64,000 bases of DNA from an uncultured Eisenbergiella sp. GTDB taxonomy: Bacteria > Bacillota > Clostridia > Lachnospirales > Lachnospiraceae. Below, piece by piece: positions 25,083-32,335 of this stretch. How positions within the stretch are numbered: position 1 is the stretch's first letter; every line of letters starts with the position of its first letter. Both the position numbers and the translations under genes were made by a program. The DNA lies in the NCBI GenBank assembly GCA_910585455.1, contig CAJUEL010000001.1:1-64000 (forward strand), read 5' to 3'. The notes beneath the pieces are model-generated. The model did no database searches. It saw only the letters and a list, made by a program, of their open reading frames with translations, and was not told where the DNA came from.

Positions 25083-25874
25083 TCACGCTTCCGTTCCATA
25101 GACCGCGATCTGGCTCAATGCCGGGAAGGGGGAAGGATCGTCCGCCTTGATCAATCGATCCAGCGTCAGCCAGCTTATGGTTTTGGGCGCAAAGGTACAC
25201 ACATGGGCTTCCTCACTCTTTTCCATCGGAAAATCAATGCTGCTTCCGTTCGAAAAGGTAAAGGTTGCCTGTGTCCACCAGCTGTCATGGGGGAAATCCG
25301 CTCTGGTGGTCAGCTCGATTCTGTCGATCCTGACCTCCCGCCCAAATTCCAGCCTCAGGCAGGCATCAGGATCCCGGTTAATTCCCCAGGAGGCATAGGG
25401 CCATTCCCCGTGGGAGCGGTTTTCCGTCACACCGTCGATCGCATTCCTCGCCGCAAAAACGGATTCGCCCCTTGTCTCCACATTTGCGGACGCGTGCGGA
25501 TAGCAGTGGGTCTCGCCGTGCTGATCCATCACATTCTGCGCCAGATTCCGGTAAGCTGCGATTTCCTCCTTCGTCGCCTGCCTCACATACAAATAGTGTT
25601 TTTTCCCGGAAAATACCTTCGGAGAATAGCAGATCCTTTTCTCCCCAAAGGGCACCCTGTAACGGATACACTTGTCCGTGATATAGACGAGCGCGCCGCC
25701 AAGCGCGTCATCCACCTGATAAAACAGATGGATATTTGCCCTGGAGGACTCCAGAATGATCTCATCGCCCTCCCGGTATTCATCCGAAAAAACAAGGCGC
25801 GCCTGCCCTTCTCCCCTGCTGACACAGGCCGTAGAGCCGTCCCCACGCTGTATTTTCAATGTCAGTTCTGCCAT
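25083..25874 (-). CDS. Discoidin/F5-8C-like carbohydrate-binding protein of the kdu cluster
   Basis: 263-aa protein without a signal peptide. The N-terminal third is a small beta domain; the C-terminal 130 residues (AIDGVTENRSHGEWPYASWG, then LRLEFGREVRIDRIEL) look like an F5/8-type C (galactose-binding) domain. Similar proteins are found next to kduI/kduD in Lachnospiraceae (recollection, not searched). ATG at 25874 has AGGAGG 6 nt upstream; the earlier TTG overlaps that site. Last gene of the kduI-kduD unit. A role in handling uronate oligomers is inference. Absence of a secretion signal is odd for a carbohydrate-binding module. Confidence 0.75.
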   Translation of the reverse strand: MAELTLKIQRGDGSTACVSRGEGQARLVFSDEYREGDEIILESSRANIHLFYQVDDALGGALVYITDKCIRYRVPFGEKRICYSPKVFSGKKHYLYVRQATKEEIAAYRNLAQNVMDQHGETHCYPHASANVETRGESVFAARNAIDGVTENRSHGEWPYASWGINRDPDACLRLEFGREVRIDRIELTTRADFPHDSWWTQATFTFSNGSSIDFPMEKSEEAHVCTFAPKTISWLTLDRLIKADDPSPFPALSQIAVYGTEA

Positions 25875-25940
25875 AGTCAACCTCCTGCATATACAAATCT
25901 TCCCGGTCCACCCAGGAACCGGGAAGAAAAAAGTGTTCTG

Positions 25941-26747
25941 TTACTTAGGCTGTTTACCGATGTAAGCCAGAATGCCGCCGTCCACATAAAGCACATGTCC
26001 GTTTACGAAATCGGAAGCGTCGGAAGCCAGAAATACCGCCGGTCCCTGCAGATCCTCCGTCTCCCCCCACCTTGCGGCGGGTGTCTTGGCGATGATGAAC
26101 TGATCGAAAGGATGCCTGCTGCCGTCGGGCTGAATCTCCCGCAGCGGCGCGGTCTGCGGCGTCGCGATGTAGCCGGGCCCGATGCCGTTACACTGGATAT
26201 TATATTCGCCGTACTCGGACGCAATATTTCTGGTCAGCATCTTTAAGCCGCCCTTTGCCGCCGCGTAAGCGGATACGGTTTCGCGTCCCAGCTCGCTCAT
26301 CATGGAGCAGATATTGATGATTTTCCCATGTCCTTTTTTGATCATGGAAGGGATCACCGCCTTGGAGACGATGAATGGCGCGTTTAAGTCCACATTGATC
26401 ACCTGGCGGAACTGATCTGCAGTCATCTCGCACATGGGAATCCGCTTGATGATGCCCGCATTGTTCACCAGAATGTCGATCACGCCCACTTCCTTCTCGA
26501 TCGTGGCGACCAGGCTCTGCACCGCCTCCTCATCTGTCACATCGCAGACATAGCCATGGGCTTTGATGCCCGCCTCTTCGTATGCCGCAAGTCCTTTATC
26601 CACCAGCTCCTGCTTAATATCGTTAAAGCAGATCGTCGCGCCTGCCGCCGCATAGGCCTTGGCGATCGCCATGCCGATGCCGTAGGAAGCGCCCGTGATC
26701 AGCGCAATTTTGCCTTCCAGAGAAAAGCTTTTCATATCAAATGCCAT
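25941..26747 (-). CDS. kduD: 2-dehydro-3-deoxy-D-gluconate 5-dehydrogenase
   Basis: 268-aa short-chain dehydrogenase that reduces 3-deoxy-D-glycero-2,5-hexodiulosonate to 2-keto-3-deoxygluconate in pectin and glycosaminoglycan uronate breakdown. Rossmann motif TGASYGIG, NNAG, and the catalytic Ser-Tyr-Lys set in SMMSELGRETVSAYAAAKGG. Gluconate 5-dehydrogenase is a close alternative by sequence; adjacency to kduI decides the call. ATG at 26747 follows AGGAGG by 9 nt. Confidence 0.88.
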   Translation of the reverse strand: MAFDMKSFSLEGKIALITGASYGIGMAIAKAYAAAGATICFNDIKQELVDKGLAAYEEAGIKAHGYVCDVTDEEAVQSLVATIEKEVGVIDILVNNAGIIKRIPMCEMTADQFRQVINVDLNAPFIVSKAVIPSMIKKGHGKIINICSMMSELGRETVSAYAAAKGGLKMLTRNIASEYGEYNIQCNGIGPGYIATPQTAPLREIQPDGSRHPFDQFIIAKTPAARWGETEDLQGPAVFLASDASDFVNGHVLYVDGGILAYIGKQPK

Positions 26748-26772
26748 TTTTTTAATCCTCCTGCCCTGACTG

Positions 26773-27636
26773 TTACAGAATTTCCGTATTTTTCACCGCG
26801 TCCATATCCGTGAATTCCTGATTTTCACCGACCATGCCCCAGATGAAGGTATACGCCTGGGAACCGCTGCCCGCGTGAATGGACCAGCTGGGAGAAATCA
26901 CCGCCTCTTCATTGCGCATCACAATGTGCCGCGTCTCCGTGGGCTCTCCCATATAATGCATGACAAAGGCATCCTCAGGCATATCGAAATAGAGGTAAAC
27001 CTCCATCCTCCTGTCGTGGGTATGGCAGGGCATGGTGTTCCACACGCTGCCGGGCTTTAACGCGGTCATGCCCATCACCAGCTGACAGCTCTCCACCTGA
27101 CCGGGCAGGATGTATTTGTTGATCACCCGGTCATTGGATTCCTCCAGACAGCCGCAGGCGACCTTGTTTTCTTCCTTAATGATCACCACGCCGTCCTCCG
27201 GCACACCCTCCCGCTTGATGAGCACGGTGGGATAAGCCTTGTGCGCCGGGGCGGAATTCAGATAAAATTTCGCCGGATTTTTGCCGTCCGCGCTTTGAAA
27301 GGATATATCCCTTGCGCCCATGCCGATATACATGCCGTTCTTATGCTCCACCTCATATTCCTTACCGTCCACGGTCACGATGCCGGCGCCGCCGATGTTG
27401 ATAAGCCCCAGCTCCCGTCTTTGCAGAAAGTACTCCGCCCTCAGCTCGTCTCCCGCCGTGAGCGCAAGCTTCTTCTCCACAGGCGTTGCCGCTCCGGTGA
27501 TGATCCTGTCGATATGGCTGTAAACCAGCTTGATCTCGTCCTTTACAAACAGGCCCTGAATCAGAAATTCCTCCCGCAGCCTTTGTGTGTCATAGTGCTT
27601 CACATCCTTCGGTGAAGCTGCCGTTCTCAGTTCCAT
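26773..27636 (-). CDS. kduI: 5-dehydro-4-deoxy-D-glucuronate isomerase
   Basis: 287-aa zinc enzyme that converts the product of unsaturated uronate ring opening to the KduD substrate. The cupin metal site is seen in NTMPCHTHDRRMEVYLYFD (two His, Glu) and later SWSIHAG. Residues near the N terminus (TQRLREEFLIQGLF) are family-typical. Length slightly exceeds the usual 278. ATG at 27636 follows AGGAGG by 8 nt. First gene of kduI-kduD-discoidin, divergent from an AraC regulator that probably controls it. KdgK and KdgA are not in the window. Confidence 0.95.
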   Translation of the reverse strand: MELRTAASPKDVKHYDTQRLREEFLIQGLFVKDEIKLVYSHIDRIITGAATPVEKKLALTAGDELRAEYFLQRRELGLINIGGAGIVTVDGKEYEVEHKNGMYIGMGARDISFQSADGKNPAKFYLNSAPAHKAYPTVLIKREGVPEDGVVIIKEENKVACGCLEESNDRVINKYILPGQVESCQLVMGMTALKPGSVWNTMPCHTHDRRMEVYLYFDMPEDAFVMHYMGEPTETRHIVMRNEEAVISPSWSIHAGSGSQAYTFIWGMVGENQEFTDMDAVKNTEIL

Positions 27637-27793
27637 GGCATAGCCCTCCTTTACCGTAAGCGGCGGCGGACATATCTCAGCATGACCGTCACCGTCATTT
27701 TTCCCGGCGCCCCGTTTGGCAGTCCGGCGTTTTCCTGTATTCTTATATTACCATCAAAATTTTCAATTTTCTACGGATTTATTTTCAAAAAAC

Positions 27794-27822
27794 TTGTTTT
27801 CTTTGAACACTTATCCTATAAT
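27794..27822 (+). promoter_or_regulatory. Probable promoter of the AraC regulator
   Basis: TTGTTT (27794-27799), 17 nt, TATAAT (27817-27822). The -35 is weak, as often seen for regulators. Confidence 0.5.
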
Positions 27823-27885
27823 GATCACGTAACTGCCAACCTTCTTCCCATGAATGATGTGCGCCGCCAGCCAAAAGGCGGCGGA

Positions 27886-28764
27886 ATGGAGAGTACCATG
27901 CAAGAATTTTCTTCCTGTAAGCAGGCGATCCAGAGCTGCCTGGATACCAAAACCTTTGCCGTCGCCCATCTTTACCATGACGAAAAGCCGATGGCGATGC
28001 ACATCCATGACAGCTATGAAATATATTTTTCCATTTCCGGCGGCAAGCAGTTTCTCATCGACAACCGCTTTTACGATATCAACCCGGGAGATATTTTTTT
28101 CATCAACCAGTTTGAAAGCCACTATCTGACGCAGATCGATCAGGCGATTCACGAGCGGATTCTGCTCTCCATCTATCCCGATTTTTTAAAAGGGCTTTCC
28201 ACACAGCAAACCGATCTGGACTATTGCTTCCACACCCGCAGCATTCCCTCCCCGCACCGGGTGCACATGTCCGAACCGGAGCAGAAGCGCTTTATCTACT
28301 TCATCCACCGCCTGACCCAGGGTACGGGATTCGGCTCCGATATCGTGGAACGTGCGGTTTTTTCGGAACTGATGGTATTTTTGAATCAGCTTTTTTACAG
28401 ACATGGAAAAAAAGAAGAGGAGGAAGCGCTGGCCGGACCCGCCCGCCACAGACAGGTGGACGATATCCTGCGCTACATTAACCAGAATATTCAGAACAAT
28501 CTGACAATAGAGGAGCTGTCGAAGCACTTTTACCTGAGCGCGTCCTATCTGTGCCGGATCTTCAAATCCGCCACAGGCATGACGATCAACAAGTATATTA
28601 CGGCAAAGCGCATTACGCTGTCCAAGGCGCTGCTGGCAGAGGGGTGCTCTGTCAATGAGGCGTGCGAACGCTGCGGCTTTGGCGACTACAGCAATTTTTT
28701 AAAGGCTTTTACGAAGGCGGTAGGCATCTCGCCGAAAAAGTATGCGCAATTTAATTCTGTCTGA
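27886..28764 (+). CDS. AraC-family regulator, likely of the kdu operon
   Basis: 292-aa regulator. N-terminal cupin effector domain (MHIHDSYEIYFSISGGKQFL, then INPGDIFFINQ) and C-terminal double helix-turn-helix (LTIEELSKHFYLSASYLCRI, then GFGDYSNFLKAFTKAVGISP). Start at ATG 27886; the next ATG (27898) is also possible. Being divergent from kduI suggests control of uronate catabolism by a uronate intermediate (inference). Its 3' end lies 16 nt from a duplicated fragment of spoVAC. Confidence 0.88.
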   Translation: MESTMQEFSSCKQAIQSCLDTKTFAVAHLYHDEKPMAMHIHDSYEIYFSISGGKQFLIDNRFYDINPGDIFFINQFESHYLTQIDQAIHERILLSIYPDFLKGLSTQQTDLDYCFHTRSIPSPHRVHMSEPEQKRFIYFIHRLTQGTGFGSDIVERAVFSELMVFLNQLFYRHGKKEEEEALAGPARHRQVDDILRYINQNIQNNLTIEELSKHFYLSASYLCRIFKSATGMTINKYITAKRITLSKALLAEGCSVNEACERCGFGDYSNFLKAFTKAVGISPKKYAQFNSV

Positions 28765-28779
28765 TGCCTGCCGCTTACC

Positions 28780-28916
28780 TTTTCCATTTACGCTGCGCCC
28801 AGCATTTTCACACACCAGTAAACCAGCCCCAGAAGCCAGCTCGTGAAAATCCCATACAGGATCACCGGTCCGGCAATGGTGAAGATTTTACAGCCGATCC
28901 CGAACACCTGGCCTTC
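28780..28916. repeat. Direct repeat copy A of the spoVAC 3' end
   Basis: 137 bp identical to 30577-30713 except one base (C at 28905, T at 30702). Weaker similarity runs about 8 bp further left. The two copies flank the AT-rich insertion carrying the AlbA_2-type gene. Confidence 0.95.
28788..28916 (-). pseudogene. 3' fragment of spoVAC (last 42 codons plus stop)
   Basis: Reads the C-terminal part of SpoVAC in frame down to its stop at 28788, ending in VKMLGAA. It has no start codon or ribosome site and is broken at 28916/28917, where AT-rich insert DNA begins. The complete gene is at 30585-31040. It is the displaced copy created when the insertion entered. Confidence 0.9.
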
Positions 28917-28942
28917 TGCTTGTGTTAACTAAAGACCAACAT

Positions 28943-30427
28943 TTATTTTCTCAGGCAATATATCCTTGCCCGATTTGTTCCTTGGGCTTCTACGTCGTCC
29001 ATTTCAGAAAGTATAGCCCGCGTTCTTGGCAAACTTAACCCAAGCTCTCCTGCAATATCTCTTGCTTTTGCGCTCTCATGTTCCCGTAAATACAGCCTTA
29101 TTTTCTCCATATTACTATTTGTTTTTATCGCTTGCTTTTTATCGCTTGTTTTTATCGCTTGCTTTTTATCGCTTGTTTTTATCGCTTGCTTTTTTACAAA
29201 CTTTAATATCAGTGATGTCCTGTCAGGATCAAAGCTCTCCTCGATCATCGGTTCCTCCCAGCCTTCATCTTCCCATACATTAAAAATATTGGGAACACCA
29301 CTCCCTGCATGCTCGCCGATATCTATCAGGTTAAACATTTTCATTAAATTCTTATTTCTGGGATCGGATTTTCCTCCACGACGCATTTGTTCTTTTCCAA
29401 GTCTGATATAACCCGGATTTTCTAATGTAAGTTTATCATTTTCCTTGATAATGATAACTCCGTACTTCCCATAAAAATCCGTATTAATAATACAATTGGC
29501 TAATGCCTCCCTCAACGCCCTGTGAACCGGAGTATCATCAACCCGAAAACTGCCTTGCATTTTAAACGGAATTTTGATGTCTTTCGTCATTTTATTATAT
29601 ACTCGAAAGTAGAAATCAAATAAATTCCCTGACCACTCACCTGATGAGGATTGCAGCCTGTCTGTCCATCTGATTACGGTATCAGGGTTTTCCCGATAAT
29701 CCAAAAAATATTCCGGGAAATATCTCACAATGTCATATTCATTTCCAAACATCAGCATTCCGGCTACTGTCGGGTGTAATTTTCTATCTTCTTTTGAGAA
29801 GGCTGCCGCCCCAATTACTCTGAGATACTCGCTATCCTCTAACCGTTCAAACGGATGACCCGGTTTAAAAGATTTGTGGCTGTTACGGTATCCGCGAATG
29901 GAATCCTGATTTAAATCTCCTATTTCTGCTTCATCAAGCACCTCCATATCCATGGTTTCTTCCGTCTGATCACGCAACATGGTTTTAACCTGCAGTCGGG
30001 TACAATGGTAATCTCCCTCCCAATTTCTACGAAAAGTTCCGCCAAACAAATCATTATTGATGTATACCGGCTTTTGCTCTCTTTTTGCATCTGGTACCCA
30101 AATTACCATAATCACATCACCAGTATCATCCATGGAGAATACTTCAACATCGTCTTCCCGTAAAAGGTTGATACTCACCTTTTTCCGATTGTTTATTGTA
30201 TCCCAGAAATCTTTTTTTAGCTTTGCTGCATTTTTCAAGCCGGTTGTATGCCAACTGCCGTTCGAATTCTCTTTCACTCCGAGTATAATAACTCCGCCAT
30301 AACAATTTGCGAATGCAGAATACGTATCCCATAAACTGTTCGGGATGCCGCCTTCCGCTCTCTTTACTTCTCTGCGGTTATCCTCTTTATAGGAATCAAA
30401 TTTTGACAAGTCAAACAATTCTTTCAT
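28943..30427 (-). CDS. AlbA_2/Schlafen-type ATP-binding protein with winged helix (insert cargo)
   Basis: 494-aa protein. The N-terminal AlbA_2/Schlafen domain (about 10-130) has EDNRREVKRAEGG, YSAFANCYGGVIILGVKE. The C-terminal half has an AAA-4/HATPase-like region with VHRALREALANCIINTDFYG and LENPGYIRLG, then a repeat linker with KKQAIKTSD occurring about 2.7 times, and a winged helix (ARDIAGELGLSLPRTRAILS). Family members are called putative transcriptional regulators and occur in mobile and defence-rich DNA. Base composition is much more AT-rich than its neighbours. ATG at 30427 has AGGAG 6 nt upstream. A defence or regulatory role is unproven. Confidence 0.85.
   Translation of the reverse strand: MKELFDLSKFDSYKEDNRREVKRAEGGIPNSLWDTYSAFANCYGGVIILGVKENSNGSWHTTGLKNAAKLKKDFWDTINNRKKVSINLLREDDVEVFSMDDTGDVIMVIWVPDAKREQKPVYINNDLFGGTFRRNWEGDYHCTRLQVKTMLRDQTEETMDMEVLDEAEIGDLNQDSIRGYRNSHKSFKPGHPFERLEDSEYLRVIGAAAFSKEDRKLHPTVAGMLMFGNEYDIVRYFPEYFLDYRENPDTVIRWTDRLQSSSGEWSGNLFDFYFRVYNKMTKDIKIPFKMQGSFRVDDTPVHRALREALANCIINTDFYGKYGVIIIKENDKLTLENPGYIRLGKEQMRRGGKSDPRNKNLMKMFNLIDIGEHAGSGVPNIFNVWEDEGWEEPMIEESFDPDRTSLILKFVKKQAIKTSDKKQAIKTSDKKQAIKTNSNMEKIRLYLREHESAKARDIAGELGLSLPRTRAILSEMDDVEAQGTNRARIYCLRK
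29119..29193. repeat. 27-bp minisatellite in the AlbA_2-type gene
   Basis: Alternating TTTTTATCGCTTG and CTTTTTATCGCTTG units, about 2.7 copies of 27 bp, encode the KKQAIKTSD repeats linking the ATPase-like part to the winged helix. Copy number change would keep frame. Confidence 0.85.
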
Positions 30428-30490
30428 TTTTGTCTCCTGAAATTCATCAGAGTAATTCTGGTTTTATTTCTTCTAATCCTTTGTACATAT

Positions 30491-30519
30491 ATTATAATTG
30501 AAGAAAAGAAAATAAGCAA
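30491..30519 (-). promoter_or_regulatory. Promoter of the AlbA_2-type gene
   Basis: Minus strand TTGCTT (30519-30514), 17 nt, TATAAT (30496-30491), about 65 nt before the start codon. It lies inside the insert, so the cargo carries its own promoter. Confidence 0.6.
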
Positions 30520-30520
30520 T

Positions 30521-30565
30521 AAAAAGACAGAGCTGACAGGCTCTCACCTGACACTCTGTCTTTTT
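30521..30565 (-). terminator. Terminator between spoVAC and the AlbA_2-type gene
   Basis: 12-bp perfect stem AAAAAGACAGAG (30521-30532) with CTCTGTCTTTTT (30554-30565), usable in both directions. It ends the spoVA transcript 20 nt past the spoVAC stop. Whether it is native or came with the insert is open. Confidence 0.85.
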
Positions 30566-30576
30566 ACAGCTTCCCT

Positions 30577-30713
30577 TTTTCCATTTACGCTGCGCCCAGC
30601 ATTTTCACACACCAGTAAACCAGCCCCAGAAGCCAGCTCGTGAAAATCCCATACAGGATCACCGGTCCGGCAATGGTGAAGATTTTACAGCCGATCCCGA
30701 ATACCTGGCCTTC
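30577..30713. repeat. Direct repeat copy B, 3' end of the intact spoVAC
   Basis: Partner of 28780-28916 with 136 of 137 positions identical. This copy is continuous with the full spoVAC gene. Confidence 0.95.
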
Positions 30714-31040
30714 CTTTTTAAATTCAATGGCAGGCGCTGCCACGGAGTTGGCAAAGCCTGTGATGGGCACGAGGGCTCCCGCGCCGCCCCATTTCGTGAT
30801 CACCGGATAGATGCCAAATCCGGTAAGGATTACGGATAACAGCACCAAAACCAGCGAGCAGACGCTTCCCGCCGTCTCTTTATCCATTCCCATGGAACCG
30901 GCATAGTTTAAAATCGCCTGCCCCAGCGCGCATATGATACCGCCGACAATGAAAGCGTGCAGCATCTGCACCGGCAGGCTGTGTGTCGGTGTCACCTGCT
31001 TGACATATTCCTCATATTGTTTCTTTTTCTGTTCATCCAT
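30585..31040 (-). CDS. spoVAC: Stage V sporulation protein AC
   Basis: 151-aa membrane protein of the SpoVA channel that moves dipicolinic acid into and out of the spore. Family motifs: LHAFIVGGIICALGQ, GFANSVAAPAIEFKKEGQVF and IAGPVILYG, with several transmembrane helices. ATG at 31040 follows GGAGG by 8 nt. In B. subtilis spoVAD and spoVAEB come next. Here a terminator and the insertion follow, and spoVAD/spoVAE are not in the window. Confidence 0.94.
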   Translation of the reverse strand: MDEQKKKQYEEYVKQVTPTHSLPVQMLHAFIVGGIICALGQAILNYAGSMGMDKETAGSVCSLVLVLLSVILTGFGIYPVITKWGGAGALVPITGFANSVAAPAIEFKKEGQVFGIGCKIFTIAGPVILYGIFTSWLLGLVYWCVKMLGAA

Positions 31041-31059
31041 TTCGATTGCCTCCTTCATC

Positions 31060-31554
31060 CTATAATCCGGCTTCATAAACCTGCTTCATAAAATACAACA
31101 GACTTCCGGCAAGCTTCCCCAACGCGATCGCCAGCACCATGATCCCCAGCCCATGCCGGTAACCGATCCGACGGGTCAGAATCGGAATCGAGTTTAGCAT
31201 CTCCGCTATGGCGAGCGCCAGACAGCCCACAAAAATCCCGGCGAACAGCCCGAATGCCGCCACAAAAATGCCGGAAATCACCTGCCAGGCGGACACGGTT
31301 CCTACACCAAACAGGAGCCTCTGCCGTACCCATCCGCCCACATAACCGTATCGTTCAAATACGCTGAAAAAATCGCCTGCCAGCGTCCCCAGCACCACCA
31401 TTTCTTCATATAAAAAAATTTTTTTGCCGGTATGGGTTTTTCCCGCGAACCGCGGCACCAGCCCTACCGCCAGCAGAACGGTAAACACCCCCGCCGATAC
31501 GAGAATGCCGGCGCTGATGCCGATCAAGCCCAGCAAAAGCTGCTTTCCAACCAT
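31060..31554 (-). CDS. spoVAB: Stage V sporulation protein AB
   Basis: 164-aa polytopic membrane protein with the SpoVAB features: GISAGILVSAGVFTVL, a central LYEE segment, and IAEMLNSIPILTRRIGYRHG near the C terminus. It acts with SpoVAA and SpoVAC in dipicolinate transport. ATG at 31554 follows GGGAGG by 5 nt. A 61-nt hairpin lies directly upstream of its ribosome site. Confidence 0.92.
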   Translation of the reverse strand: MVGKQLLLGLIGISAGILVSAGVFTVLLAVGLVPRFAGKTHTGKKIFLYEEMVVLGTLAGDFFSVFERYGYVGGWVRQRLLFGVGTVSAWQVISGIFVAAFGLFAGIFVGCLALAIAEMLNSIPILTRRIGYRHGLGIMVLAIALGKLAGSLLYFMKQVYEAGL

Positions 31555-31566
31555 TTCGTCCTCCCT

Positions 31567-31627
31567 GCGTGAAGCTTTAGCTTTTCTTAGGCGGCGTCTT
31601 TTGACGCCTTAGAAAAGCTCTTCACGC
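31567..31627 (-). repeat. Long hairpin between spoVAA and spoVAB
   Basis: Outer stem GCGTGAAG (31567-31574) with CTTCACGC (31620-31627), then an AGCTTTTCTTAGG/CCTTAGAAAAGCT-type stem and an inner GGCGTC/GACGCC stem with a 4-nt loop. It ends just before the spoVAB ribosome site. Read on the minus strand it also contains a 13-codon frame from GTG to TAA. Its ends resemble the hairpin at 41360-41426. Confidence 0.75.
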
Positions 31628-31643
31628 TAGTATGTCCTTTTTT

Positions 31644-32273
31644 TCAATTCACATCCAGCGTTTTTCCTTCCCGGTCTGCGGTCTCCACCAGCGCATCATT
31701 CACATCCTTTTCATAAACGCGCATTTCCACCTCGATTGGCGTCGGATCCTTCGTAATCCGCCGCCCGCCGATGTGATTAAAAAAAACGATAATCCCCAGC
31801 GCAAGTCCGATAGAATAAGCGATTTCCAGCACTGTCACCCCGTCGGAAAGCTGTCCCGTGATCATTTCGTAAATCCGGTCAAAGGTTTTGACGATGCTCA
31901 CATCATTATGAAAGGTCATGATCGTAAACGCCGCCCCGAAAAAACAGATACAGGAGACAAAGCAGATTTTCGCAGTCTGCACGGCTCCCTTATAGCGGTT
32001 CGTCTTCACAAGCTCCACGACCACCTCGGTCTCGCCGATGCTCTCCACCTCCAGATTGCTGTATTCCTGCTGCAGCATCTCTATCAGCCGCATCACGCTG
32101 ACCACCTTCCTGCCCCCATCCTCCGGCTTCATTTTAAACACCTTCACCGTCTTGATTTTGTTGAGCAGCGCCTGATCTCTGCAATACGCCTTCCCCAGAT
32201 CCTTAAGCTCCACATCTGTCTTTTCAAGCTCCACATTCCTCTCCAGCTTTAAGTACAGCGTCTCCTTCTGCAT
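31644..32273 (-). CDS. spoVAA: Stage V sporulation protein AA
   Basis: 209-aa protein. The soluble N-terminal half (YLKLERNVELEKTDVELKDL) matches SpoVAA; two transmembrane helices follow in the second half (ICFVSCICFFGAAFTIM and IAYSIGLALGIIVFF), with FNHIGGR near the end. ATG at 32273 has GGGAGG 6 nt upstream; the upstream extension overlaps sigF and is not used. Part of the sigma-F operon. Confidence 0.93.
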   Translation of the reverse strand: MQKETLYLKLERNVELEKTDVELKDLGKAYCRDQALLNKIKTVKVFKMKPEDGGRKVVSVMRLIEMLQQEYSNLEVESIGETEVVVELVKTNRYKGAVQTAKICFVSCICFFGAAFTIMTFHNDVSIVKTFDRIYEMITGQLSDGVTVLEIAYSIGLALGIIVFFNHIGGRRITKDPTPIEVEMRVYEKDVNDALVETADREGKTLDVN

Positions 32274-32335
32274 CCCATTCCTCCCAATCGCCGGTTCAAA
32301 GCCCTTTTTGAAAAGTATGGCAATTTCCTGTTTTT

